Of a stretch of 64,000 bases of DNA, positions 1-9,862 are shown one piece after another. The stretch comes from Candolleomyces eurysporus (lineage: Eukaryota; Basidiomycota; Agaricomycetes; Agaricales; Psathyrellaceae), in assembly GCA_027579435.1 (NCBI GenBank), contig JANBPK010001488.1:1-64000 (forward strand), written 5' to 3'. The translations under genes were made by a program, and so were the position numbers. The notes under the pieces are model-generated. The model made no database searches. It worked only from the letters and a program-made list of their open reading frames with translations, and was not told the DNA's origin. Within the stretch, counting starts at the first letter, position 1; each line of letters starts with the position of its first letter.

Positions 1-1
1 C

Positions 2-411
2 AACGATCAAGTCCCCAATGACCCTGAGGATCTGTTACGGCTTCGACTGTGCGCTCAAGCTGCGACGGCCGAACACAATGCGGGCTGGGTAGGGCGGCCT
101 CTTATATGGGTGGTTCAGTGAGTTCTTATCGCCTTGGACCGCTTTTTCTTTTACTTACTGTACCTGATTCTTTCTGAATTTCTTCCAGCTCCTCCATCCT
201 CCATCCAAGTGATTCCGACCCCCGCTTCCATTACACCATCCGCGGGTACCTACGGATTGGCGTCGCCGTCCGTACGATCCACGTTTACTCAGAATACGAG
301 AACCGTCTCTATTTAAACGGTGGCTCGAAGTATGGGCTGAAACGAACCCGCTATTGGGTCGGTCAACCGTACTATCGGATGTCGTTCAAGTACCGGTGCA
401 TGGCTCTCTGA
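2..411 (+). CDS. 3' end of an unrecognised protein gene (partial)
   Basis: The frame is open from base 2, runs to a GTGAGT donor at 118, resumes after a TTCCAG acceptor ending at 188 and stops at TGA 409-411. The two pieces give 113 in-frame codons. The 112 visible residues hold an acidic, leucine-rich stretch near the start (PEDLLRLRL) and a basic, tyrosine-rich tail (YWVGQPYYRMSFKYR). I do not recognise a family. The 5' part lies outside the window. The clean splice, with frame kept across it, is the main support that this is a real last pair of exons; a pseudogene tail cannot be excluded. Confidence 0.45.
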
Positions 412-1142
412 TCCGACCAACGTTTTCGCTTTCGATCGTCCTATTTTCTTGTCTGTTGTCGCTGTATATTAACCGATTCTGCTTTCGCCTCGCTTTCGAT
501 AGATTTTCTTGTTCGTTGTAAATTTGCTGTTATTCTTGTTCGTCATTTTTCGCTCTGCTACCACCATCTCTCTGTTTATATCGCTATCTTTTGACGTTTG
601 TATCGCTGTCTATTGTATCACCGTCTATTCCTATCTGTATTCCAAAGTACTTTGTGTATTATAAGCCTGTATACCTTGTATCTATCTGTATATTCGGGTA
701 TCATACCCTCCTTGATCCTAAACCTCACATTAAAGCCCGGTCTTCACATGTTAAACGACCATGATGCCTCCATTCATTCAAATCGACCTGACTTCAGCAA
801 GCTGAGCTACCTTACCAGGTAACTCAGCTATACCAGGCTTGTCCGAATATCGTTCCATGATCATTACCGATAAGTACTGATACCCTTGTATCAGAATGAT
901 ATCGATGACGTGTACGATCAGTACCCCCAGCTCTGATCATGTACCCCTGGGTAAATCAGCCCTTCACCGAATTCGTGATGACTGCGGAACGTAGGAAAGG
1001 TACCGCCATGATGTTATGACATGCTCACACCACGCCTATGGCGCATTCGGCAATGTCAAGCTATGTATGCTGCTACCCCACTGTTAAACATCTACACGCC
1101 GATTTGCAGAGGTGCTGTGTTTGCATGTTGATTGACAAGTGG
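412..1142. other. Intergenic stretch, no gene seen
   Basis: No convincing coding region. The short ORF at 598-822 is T-rich and resembles no protein. The stretch holds a strong inverted repeat at 800-829 and further short palindromic GATC/TGAT-rich pieces at 840-960. The right end is promoter sequence for the next gene. Confidence 0.5.
800..829. repeat. Inverted repeat, 13 bp arms, 4 bp loop
   Basis: The left arm AGCTGAGCTACCT (800-812) and right arm AGGTAACTCAGCT (817-829) are reverse complements except for one mismatch, with TACC between. The function is unknown. It lies in non-coding DNA between two genes. Confidence 0.6.
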
Positions 1143-1149
1143 TATAAAA
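1143..1149 (+). promoter_or_regulatory. TATA box of the seven-helix protein gene
   Basis: TATAAAA lies 134 bp upstream of the ATG at 1283, in the right orientation and at a reasonable distance for a fungal core promoter with a short 5' leader. Inferred from sequence only. Confidence 0.45.
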
Positions 1150-1282
1150 GCTTGGCCCCTCTCTGACAGAATACCTCACATATCATACCCCCGACAACCA
1201 TTTGACTAGGTCCATTGCCAGCGACTAGTGAGTCGCCGATCGGGAACAACCCGCCTAGACTACGGTCAGCTTCTCCCTCAAC

Positions 1283-2493
1283 ATGCCATTCCCTGCACCT
1301 GTGGGAGGTCTTGTGCTCCCGTCCGACCTTGCACCTTCAATCGTCTTCGCTGTCCTGTATGCGCTGCTTCTGCCCCTCGTCGCTTACAGGATCTTCAATC
1401 GACGCTCGCGGACGCTCCTCCTCCTTGGAACCATAATTTTCTCGGTAGAAAGGTAAGAATGTTGTTGCACCACAAATGATGAACGGGGGACCTAATACCC
1501 TCATCACAGGATAGTCATTTTTTCCCTCCGTGCCGCCCAAAGCCGAAACGTCGATATGCGACTCTCCACCGGCCTACTGAAGTACATGCAAGTCAGCTTC
1601 GGTGTAGGGTTCATCGGTATTGCGAATGACCTAGTGAACCTTCTGCGCTGTCTTTTGGTCAATCCAACATATGGTCCGGAGAAGTGGGAAGAGGCGCCTG
1701 CCTCTGGCACCAAGGAAACGTATTTCCAAGCCCCAGAACAGGGTGATGAAGATCGTCCCAAAGAACGGTTCTGGGTCCGCAGGTACTCCGACTTTACCAA
1801 CCTCGCGTTCATGGCCGCATCGATCCCTGGGGGTATCGGTGGTAGCCAGTTCAACAGGAACAACTTTTCGAACGAGGATAAGGCTAATAAGGCAATGACA
1901 TTTCGGTCAGTACCCTGGAACGAGAGTAAAAAANTCTGATTTGCTGAACCGATTTCTCCAGATATGCGAGCGCTTCTGTTGCGCTTTTCCTGATGTTTAT
2001 GATCCAAGTCGGCGCACTATGGTCTCGTCGAAAACAACGAAGGCACTGCGAGAGGGCAGTTAGCACAATACTTGCCATTTCCTTGCTGACTGTGAGTACC
2101 CTCGAACAACATAACCGTGGTCATTCATCTTAACGGGGTCGTTTCCAGACCGTGGTTGCGGTTTACCGTCTTTCGGTTATGTGGCACGAATCTCCTGCGC
2201 TGGATTCAACGCAACCAGGAACTCTGAACAGCCCAGGAGCGAAGGCTTCCTTCTACATCCTCCACATCCTTCCAGAATGGCTGGCTAGCGCCATCCTCCT
2301 TGGGTTTAACACGCGCAAGACCTTTGGCACGGGAGCCTTTGGCGATTGGCGTGGGGCAGACGACCGCCCAAAGGACATCGAAAGAAGGGAGAAACGGAAA
2401 GCGGAACGCGCCGCGAAGAAAGCCGCGAAATCGGGTGAGAAGGGCGGCGACACGAGAGTAGAGCTAGTTTCCGTTTCGCCTGCCAGTGTATGA
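1283..2493 (+). CDS. Fungal seven-helix integral membrane protein
   Basis: Four exons (1283-1452, 1510-1905, 1962-2091, 2149-2493) join in frame to 346 residues. About seven hydrophobic segments are visible: SIVFAVLYALLLPLVAY near residue 20, TLLLLGTIIFSV near 45, a helix in LKYMQVSFGVGFIGIAND, then ASVALFLMFMIQVGALW, STILAISLLTTVVAVY, and a last pair around FYILHILPEWLASAILL. The C-terminus is a basic, lysine/arginine-rich cytosolic tail. The layout resembles the poorly characterised fungal DUF7702/RTA1-like multi-spanning proteins, but I cannot assign a family firmly. The ATG was chosen because it precedes helix 1 and the TATA box lies 134 bp upstream. An N at 1934 falls inside intron 2 and does no harm. 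Confidence 0.8.
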
Positions 2494-2591
2494 GAGTGGA
2501 ACAACGCCCATTGCAGACATATATACCCCCATCCTATATGCGTGAGCTAGTATTTATAGCAGCTTCAACTTGGTATATAATTTACTAGAAG

Positions 2592-5020
2592 CTACCATAT
2601 CCGCTTTACCATAGTATACCGTGTCAGTTCTTCTAATCGTAATCGTCGCTTTTTGCCTGTGTCACCCGGCTTGTTCTCCCCAATCTCAGCGGTCCGTGGG
2701 ACATCGTCTTTGCCATCGTCCAGGATTGACTTGAGCTCCTTGTTGTATTTCTGAGGTTTAAGAAAAACGTATTAGAAACCAGGTAAACCATAAGGACTAG
2801 AAGGGAAGGAACTTACCCTTTCCTCGGGCCCTTCACCAATAGGATCGCGACCAAAATCATTGACAACATCAGCGGCCTCTCGTTCTTCCATTGAGGCGCG
2901 TCTTCGAGTTGCGTAGCTAATCAAGTTGATGCCCACTATGATTTTAATCACGACGAAACTGCACAGTAGTAGGTTAGTCGGTGTGAGATGTCAAGAACTG
3001 ATGGAACCATACCAGAGCCAGAATAACAGCCCGACGATGATCCACGTTGCGTAATACACAATCTCGGCTTGAGAAAGGGTGCGGATTGTCCATGTCCAGG
3101 GATATACGAAGTCAGAGTTGGCGGAAAAGATCAGGTTGAGGGATTGCGACCCAACAAGGATCGCCAGGGCCGCGAGTGGTATCGAGGCGAATCCGAGTCT
3201 CCGGGCCACTAGAGGTGACTGGTCTATATACGAATGCTACAAGAATAGCTGAGAAAAAGGAATGCCTAAAAACGGGTTGGGGTTCACCTTTCGTGTCCGC
3301 AGACGACCGACCGCACTTCCGCTGGATAGATCCAAGCATAATACATCTGTGTACCTCTCGTACACTGACGGCCGAATATGGTTGAACTTGGTGATGAAGG
3401 CATGCTTCAGCCAATCAACTAGCATCTCGCATCCTAGCACCATGAATACTGGCTAAGAGACTCTTGAGAAGGTTGATATGCAGGGTTATAGTCTGGAGGA
3501 CTCACGTATGAGATGGTCCACAGGACATTGTTCCCTCGGAACCAGCCAAAGCTCTTAGGGAGCACGAATCCTTCGGCAAAGTCGAATTCTGTTCCACTGA
3601 GTTCGATCAAATTGCGGAAAGCGATGATCACCAGCATGAGGGCAAGAGTGAACCGCTCGACGATGTCTAAAACGCAGCTTCAGGCTCAACACACCAAGAT
3701 AACAATAAATTTACCGACCAGCGCAAGTAATTTGGAACAAGTTGTCTTTTTCAAACCTCTTGAACACACTGCCTTTGATTTCGACAAATTGGTTGGAGAC
3801 GAGAAGGGTGAGCAGGGAGTGGTCATAGGAATTGATGGCGACGTTCATAGCAATGAGTTGGTATATCATCACCAAGGAATGAACAACTACGCGAGATCTG
3901 TGTGAGCTCTCGAAAAATATCGGGCGGAAAGGTTGACTTACCATTGTAAGCAAGAGCAAGAGAGAAGAAGAAAACTGGCCGGAAGGTTTGGGTGCTAACG
4001 GCTTTGCGGTGAGTCAGTGGCTCCAAGGTCGACCGGGAGAATAGGCAGTCGAGGATATCTTGGCCAATGGACGCGCATAATCTGTCTGCAATCTGCCTTA
4101 GTCAGGATGGTGGGCTTATCGGGGCACGGACAGAAAGGTACCTCTAATGCGTTGAAGATAACATAAAGCTTGATAGTATCTTGCCCTCGAATCGTATGAT
4201 AGATTTTACTTGCGTCCGTCAAAGGATTTAAGATGAGCAAAGAGATGATGAGAAGGAGTCCGCGCAGCAGGTCGGCCTTCTGGGAGGGAGGTAATGGTGG
4301 AGGTGATCGTCGAACCATGTTCGACATGAAGCGAGCGAAAGCAAGGAAGAAACGGATTGGGAGGATGGTGAAAGTGTATAGGAAGGAGTCGAAGCACACG
4401 ATGAAGCCAAATCCTATAATCTGAATAATTTTAGCTAGCATGTAAACTGTCCGTGAGAGCGAACATACCTTCTCCATTGCCACAGGCATGCTCAAGAAGT
4501 TGCTCACCCGCTCCCATTTCTGTTCTTGGTGGGAGTCAAAGTCAGTCGCCAGGAGTTCTTCTCGAAGGTAGTCCCACAGGGAGAATGGCGCTTCGCGGGT
4601 ACCTATCTTGGGCGGCTCAGGAGAACCGAATGTGGGGGACAAAGGCGATATTGGGGTTGGCGGTGTATATGGCTCATGGGGCATGATGGGTGTCGGTGGA
4701 AGAGAAGAATACGCCGTGGGGCGCTCTTTGTTGAGAAATAAAGGTTTGGGAGACATAGAGCGACTTCTATGGCGAAATCCAAACCCATTCATATGTTCCT
4801 CTTCGTAGTCGGAGCCGTCTGTAAAGTGGTTCCGGCGTAAATGGTTCCTTGGATCTGTCGTATTCGGTGGACTCAAGGAAACTCTTCTATGCCCATGTCT
4901 GAGGAAAACCGGGGCTGTCTTTGGAGATCCAGGAGGTCTATTGGCGGCACTGGCAGAGAACCGCCTACGAGTACCTCGAGAGTGTTGGAGAGCTGAATGT
5001 GCCGTTGGCATGATGGTCAA
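2592..5020 (-). CDS. TAPT1: TAPT1/EMP65 family ER membrane protein
   Basis: Nine exons (4469-5020, 4142-4420, 3942-4092, 3719-3886, 3506-3666, 3288-3452, 3013-3236, 2817-2958, 2592-2750) join in frame to 666 residues. The family core is clear: LWDYLREELLATDFD, SFLYTFTILPIRF, HTIRGQDTIKLYVIFNALE followed across a splice by IADRLCASIGQDILDCLFS, NQFVEIKGSVFKRFEKDNL, DWLKHAFITKFNHIRP and DQSPLVARRLGF. This is Pfam 'eukaryotic membrane protein family' (human TAPT1, yeast EMP65), a multi-pass ER protein; EMP65 acts with SLP1 in folding and quality control of membrane proteins. The first ~150 residues are a disordered Ser/Pro-rich extension. The C-terminus is charged and ends beyond a KKRRLRL cluster. 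It starts divergently from the DUF6533 gene about 730 bp away. Confidence 0.95.
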
Positions 5021-5751
5021 GTTTAGGTTTCAACCTCAATGGCTCTATAGCCGTTCTATTTCAGTAATGGCATTCCCTCCGTAGGAGCACTAATACGCAC
5101 TAATGAGAATCGTTGAGACGAATAGTTCATGGCAAGGTGGTGGTCGTGGTCGAAGTCACGAATATCGTCAGCGTGTTCAAGCAACATCATCGGCTTTCAA
5201 ATTATCAAATATTTGCCGCCTTGATGTCACATCGTTGATAACTTGATCTGGCTGGCTTGACCTTTGAACGGTTAACTTCAGCCTCTCAACTGGTATGTAA
5301 GAGGCTGTCATACTTCTTCTGATCGTTGTTCATGACGCAGCTCCAGTAATGTATCAGAGAAGAGCCATCTTGCGGATACGTGGCTGTCGAATGATCATTC
5401 AAACTGACTATTGACCGCCCGAGAGCACAGGATTGACTGGTTTCTGTGAGGCCTGAGTCGGCGAGAACAGCCTCAGGCAAGTTCCTCGTTTTGTCAGGAA
5501 TATTTCGCTGACCTGCTGCTTTACAGACGGGCTAAACAGATACCGAATCCTTACCATGCGTACCTAGATCAGGACTTTGTCGTAACCTTAATCAGCGGCG
5601 AGATGAAACTGTCGGCGCGTTGATTTATGCGTGGCGACAGTGCTCGTCAAAGATGCACCAGAATGATAAATAGAACGAGTATAGGCTCGTCGAACTACCG
5701 ATAACTCGCCTCGCCCCTTCTTCTGTACTTATCTTCTCTCCGCTCTCTGCT
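5021..5751. other. Divergent intergenic region
   Basis: About 730 bp between two divergently transcribed membrane-protein genes, with no coding sequence I can support. It presumably holds both promoters. No clear TATA box was seen on either side. Confidence 0.5.
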
Positions 5752-7500
5752 ATGAGGTACGACGTCGAATACTCCGACTCAACTTTCTGGGAGACCAGAA
5801 TATATGAGGTTGGTCATAGATGTCGACTATTCAAGTAGCTGAAATTGATACACAATAAAAGTATCTTTTATGTAGGTTGCTCACAGAATATCACTATTCA
5901 CGACCAACTGTTTTACTCTCAGTGACCTTCTATGTGGCTTTCGTGAGTCGTGTTTGCAATCGACTCCAGCTACAGTGCTAAATATCGCTCCTTTCAGATA
6001 TATCACTGCTTCACCACATACGACGACGAGGTATTTATATCCCGTTCATTTTTTTCAAAAAGATTGAGCAGTCACCACCAACACGACCGTCAATCTCCCT
6101 AGGTGTCTGAGATTTGGCCTTTGAAGTTGAATTCGGGCAAAGTTCTGTTTTTGATCTCACGTTATTCGGTCATTATCAGAGCACCATTTGATATCCTCCG
6201 TACGCTCCGAGTCTCATGGTTTAACGTCCTCATTCGCCCCCCTTATTTTCTACCATTCCAGTTGATTTCCCCGTGTACCAGAGTTTGAATTTTTCGGTGA
6301 GTTTCGCGGAGTAAATGCCCTCTGGATCAAATCAAGTCAAAGGAACACTTGACTGATCTGTCTCCTTCTCAGGCCTGTAAACCATTGGCCATTACTAGCA
6401 ATGGTAATTCAACCCTCACCCCGCTTATTTGACTCTAAATGAACGACTTCCCAATAGTAATGAGCCTGATATCCATGGACGCGGCTGAAGGTGAGAACAT
6501 TTGAATCTTCCCCTTAAATACCCTAGCTTCTTAATGGCCACCATTTCAAATTAAGCTGCTCTCGTCCTTTGCTTACACGCACTTCTTGGAGCAAGATTTC
6601 GATATTTCATCGCGTTGATGATAATGTTTGTGGTGAGTTCCTAAGCTCGAAGTATTTCATCCGACCTTTCTAACTAAGCCTCGTTATTAGACATGTTCCC
6701 TGTCGACACTTGTAGTCACAGTCGTCTACATCACGTCTTTGAGCGGTAAGCTGCACAAGCCCACTTTTATACCGTACGAAATTTTAAATCACTTGTAAAC
6801 TATTTCACAGCTGTCCCTCCCTCTCCAGTTGATCGAAGACTTGGCTACGCGTGTCTATTTACCATTTCCAACTCAAAATCTATTCAATATAGAACAGCCG
6901 TAGCATACGTAGCTCTGGCAAGATCATCCGGTATGTAACATACTATTTTTTTTTTCATTCAGACTTATCTCAACAAAGTTATTGTAAGTGATTGCAATTC
7001 TTGCATGCATCACTCTGCTAGTACGCTACAGGAAACATAAAGGCTCGCTTATCGAGGTCGTAAGGAGGGAGGGAGGGAGCTATTTCATTTCCACAGTTGG
7101 TGCGCCAGCTTGAATCAATCGGGGAGAGAGCAGTGAAAACTAACGACGAACCGTCTTCAAGTTCTCCGACTGGCCGATGCTCTGCTCAAGACTCCCAATT
7201 TCCCGGTACGTATCTAACCAAAACGACTATCACTGTGCCGCTTACTTTACACCTCTTTGTGAAGGTCAAAGACCGGTATAACATCGTTTACGCGTAAGTG
7301 ATCATTGATACCACATACGGACAGCTCGAGGCCTCAAAGCTGACTGAAAATACAGATTGGGTCCCCTCCTCGTTCCCATCTTCGCCTGCCGCTTTATGCT
7401 CAATGTGAGAACCGTCAACGACCCAGGAACTCGCGCAATAGTTTCAACGCTTCTATTCTCTCCCCCGGCTCATGGAAAGGGTGGTCACCCCATAGTCTGA
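5752..7500 (+). CDS. DUF6533 multi-pass membrane protein (exon model partly uncertain)
   Basis: Several short exons separated by ~50-bp introns encode the DUF6533 signature: RPTVLLLSVTFYVAF, then IYHCFTTYDDE, then across an intron VSEIWPLKLNSGKVLFLISRY. Later exons give hydrophobic segments (LVLCLHALLGARFRYF, TCSLSTLVVTVVYITSL, VIAILACITLLVRYR, the family-like SLIEVVRREGGSYF) and the usual C-terminal LGPLLVPIFACRFMLNVR ending at TGA 7498-7500. This family is greatly expanded in Agaricomycetes and its function is unknown. The first exon is unclear: ATG 5752 may carry only two codons before a GTACGA donor, joining at GTTGCTCAC. The splice near 7090-7270 also has two possible solutions, either of which may include the Ser-rich linker at 7097-7205. 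Confidence 0.75.
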
Positions 7501-8111
7501 GTGAACCCTAGAATCCGGGGATTTCGATGGCTCGCAGTAGTCATACACTGTAACTTCTCCGGGACGTTCCGTCGATTAAAACAGTACCAGAATCACAGTA
7601 CTACGCAGGACATTTGACGGCCTTCGAGCAGGCTCTAGAAAGGGAGGGGATGCCAGTGGATTGTTCGAGACGACGAAGATCGACGATGATCGCGGAGGGG
7701 CAGTGGCGAAACTTAGTGCTCATGATCCCCACCGNACGGACTGCAGCATACTTGATCGTGGCGGTGTTCGATCGGCGCTGAGAGAATATGGAAGAAGAGG
7801 GATCGGAGAAAAAGACAAGCCGGTGAGCGCAGTCGCCACGGGGGCAGGCCCAGATTTAGAGTCATCGGATAATCATCTTGGGCAGTTCCAGGTATTACAA
7901 CATTGTTAACATACGGTGAACCGGAAGGCCGATCTGTACAAACCAGGGGACCATCCTTCTTTCTGCTGGGTGAAAGTACCTGTGAATCGCAGGACTAGCT
8001 TTCGGAGTGTGGGATGGCGGAATCGCGTCTTCCCCAACCACGTGTACATGTGCTCCACAATAGCAAACATGAAGCAGCGCTCCATCTAATGCGGCATTCT
8101 CCCCGCCCATA
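7501..8111. other. Intergenic stretch, no supported gene
   Basis: About 610 bp between the 3' ends of two convergent genes. The 82-codon ORF at 7661-7909 contains an N (7735), has no hydrophobic or domain pattern and is rejected. Nothing else seen. Confidence 0.4.
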
Positions 8112-9548
8112 TCACCCCAACTGACACCACACATTCCCGTACCGATCCTGAGCCGTCCCTGTCAACCCTGCATTCTCGTCCCCATCCTTCCCGTCAATGT
8201 ACCCAATCCCATAGCTAGCAGCACCATTGAACTGCGCCGTAGGACACTTGATACCAAGGAACGCAGGGCATGCCCTGTCCATCGCCGTACAACTTTCAAT
8301 ACACGGCAAAAGCATCTGATATGGACTCCCAAACTGCGGCAAGAACGAGTTTCTTGGTGGGGTCGACGTCTGATAAGGCAGCAGTGCAGAAAGCACCCCC
8401 TGCTGTTCGTTCTTGGTGGCACTAAGACCAGTGACGGTAGGTGCGGCTGGAACAGCGGTGACACCGCCTGGATTGGCCGGGCTAGGTTCAGAGCACCGGG
8501 GTAAGGAGACAGCGCAGAGCCATTTCCGATACTCCACTTGGCAGTCGAGGCAGCTTACGAGTGGGGAGTAGAGGTCTCGCCCACAGGCAAAGCTGTTCAG
8601 GGTGACCGTGAAGTTGGTGAGATAGGACCGAAGTGGGTCGCTGAGAGCTTCAGGCAACGTGTCGCCGGTGTAAATTTCCGCGTTGTTCGGTGGGGCGGCC
8701 AAAGGCATTGCATAAGCGACGCCTGGGCAGTAAGGGAGGTTGGCGACAAGGGGACAGGGGAAGGACGCCGATTTAGTTGCGAAGTAGATGGGTCCGAGGA
8801 CCTTGGTTGAGTCGAGAAGCAGGAAAGCGGTATAGTTCGTCGAAGGTGTCAACCCTCCGATTAGGTATTGGCTACGCCATCCCGAGGGGTCTCTGAGCCA
8901 GAGGGATTGGTTTAGGTTTAGATCTCCGGTTCGTAGCTGTGACTGGTTTGATAGAAAACAGCTGGTCCTTGGAAAAGAATTTTGGGTAGTTGGAAAAAGG
9001 GAGAGGGTGTAGTTTAGAATGGAAGATGGCGTAGAATCCTGGGGTATATCCACGGGATACATTGTGTAATTCGGAAATGTGGGCTCGAGTGGGTCCGTTG
9101 GTGAAAATGGGGGAGAGAATAAGATGGCCTGGTTCGAGGTGGTATCGCCGAGAAGTGGCAAGGCTGGCAAGGTTTCGTGCAGTGGTTGAGTTGTGGAGCT
9201 GAGCGCAATTTCGAATGTCCCTGTCCCTTCCACAACTAGCACCCCACCGTCTCCAAAACCACCTGTCATGAAACCTTGGCCGTCCACCAGCAGAATTTCT
9301 GTCGTTCCAACACCACCTGGAGTCGGGTCGGCCGAACTGCCTTCATTCGATACCCAAAAGCGAAGGGCAGAGTTCTGGGAGCATGCTGCGACTGAAACAG
9401 TAACGAGTTCTTCGGAGGGTATGATAAATGGCCCGCTCCCGCTGTTGAACTGTGATACTGAATTCAATGTCAGTTGTCTGGTCTGCGCCGATACCAACAG
9501 GACATTGAGGAGCGATATCAGGGCTGCAGGAAGCAAATATATTGTCAT
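8112..9548 (-). CDS. MID1: Mid1 stretch-activated calcium channel regulatory subunit
   Basis: A single 478-codon exon. Residues 1-21 form a signal peptide (LLPAALISLLNVLLVSAQ). The middle is Ser/Thr-rich with many N-glycosylation sequons (NYT, NQS, NYT, NFT). The C-terminal third has the cysteine-rich Mid1 signature: CGRDLYSPLVSCLDCQVEYR, WLCAVSLPRC, LPCIESCTAMDRACP and FLGIKCP. Mid1 works with the channel pore protein Cch1 in the plasma membrane for high-affinity Ca2+ uptake during mating, ER stress and mechanical stress. Length fits the family (yeast about 550). The lack of introns contrasts with its neighbours. A frame-shifted relic of the same 3' coding end appears at 56400-56650. It lies downstream of THI6 on the same strand. 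Confidence 0.92.
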   Translation of the reverse strand: MTIYLLPAALISLLNVLLVSAQTRQLTLNSVSQFNSGSGPFIIPSEELVTVSVAACSQNSALRFWVSNEGSSADPTPGGVGTTEILLVDGQGFMTGGFGDGGVLVVEGTGTFEIALSSTTQPLHETLPALPLLGDTTSNQAILFSPPFSPTDPLEPTFPNYTMYPVDIPQDSTPSSILNYTLSLFPTTQNSFPRTSCFLSNQSQLRTGDLNLNQSLWLRDPSGWRSQYLIGGLTPSTNYTAFLLLDSTKVLGPIYFATKSASFPCPLVANLPYCPGVAYAMPLAAPPNNAEIYTGDTLPEALSDPLRSYLTNFTVTLNSFACGRDLYSPLVSCLDCQVEYRKWLCAVSLPRCSEPSPANPGGVTAVPAAPTVTGLSATKNEQQGVLSALLPYQTSTPPRNSFLPQFGSPYQMLLPCIESCTAMDRACPAFLGIKCPTAQFNGAASYGIGYIDGKDGDENAGLTGTAQDRYGNVWCQLG

Positions 9549-9862
9549 GTTCTGTATTTTGGGTTACTTGAGAAAGTGCACTGGAGCAGTTGATCAATCC
9601 AAACCCTGCGGCTGTTCAACAATACGACTCTACTCACCAGCATGTCAAGATGATAGTCGATGTCAAAGCAACCACAGTGCCCAAAGTGAGGACCTCGAGA
9701 TCATTGATGGCCGCTTTGCCGGCGGAGGTGCCTTCCCACGCCTGACCTTGAGGATTCGAATCCCGGCTATGATGTATTCAGTTTCAAGGATTTTCAGGAA
9801 TGCACTGATAGTTTGGAACGGTTAGTTTACATAGGTATATAGTTAATCTCCACAGTCCATTT
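9549..9862. other. Gap between MID1 and THI6
   Basis: About 310 bp separating the THI6 stop from the MID1 start on the minus strand. On the minus strand there is a short open stretch with a hydrophobic segment (LGTVVALTSTIILTC) followed by a GTGAGT donor at about 9635, but no start codon or partner exon could be found. It is probably promoter and leader sequence of MID1. Confidence 0.3.

Noticed and set aside
7661..7909. 82-codon ORF between the DUF6533 gene and MID1
   Set aside because: Contains an N, has no domain or hydrophobic pattern and no splice partner; it lies in a convergent 3' region.
9740..9775. T-loop-like GGATTCGAATCC string suggesting a tRNA
   Set aside because: The flanking bases do not pair as a T stem, and no D arm, anticodon arm or acceptor stem could be built on either strand.
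9193..9825. 210-codon plus-strand ORF
   Set aside because: It lies mostly antisense to the MID1 coding sequence, whose cysteine motifs leave no doubt about the coding strand.
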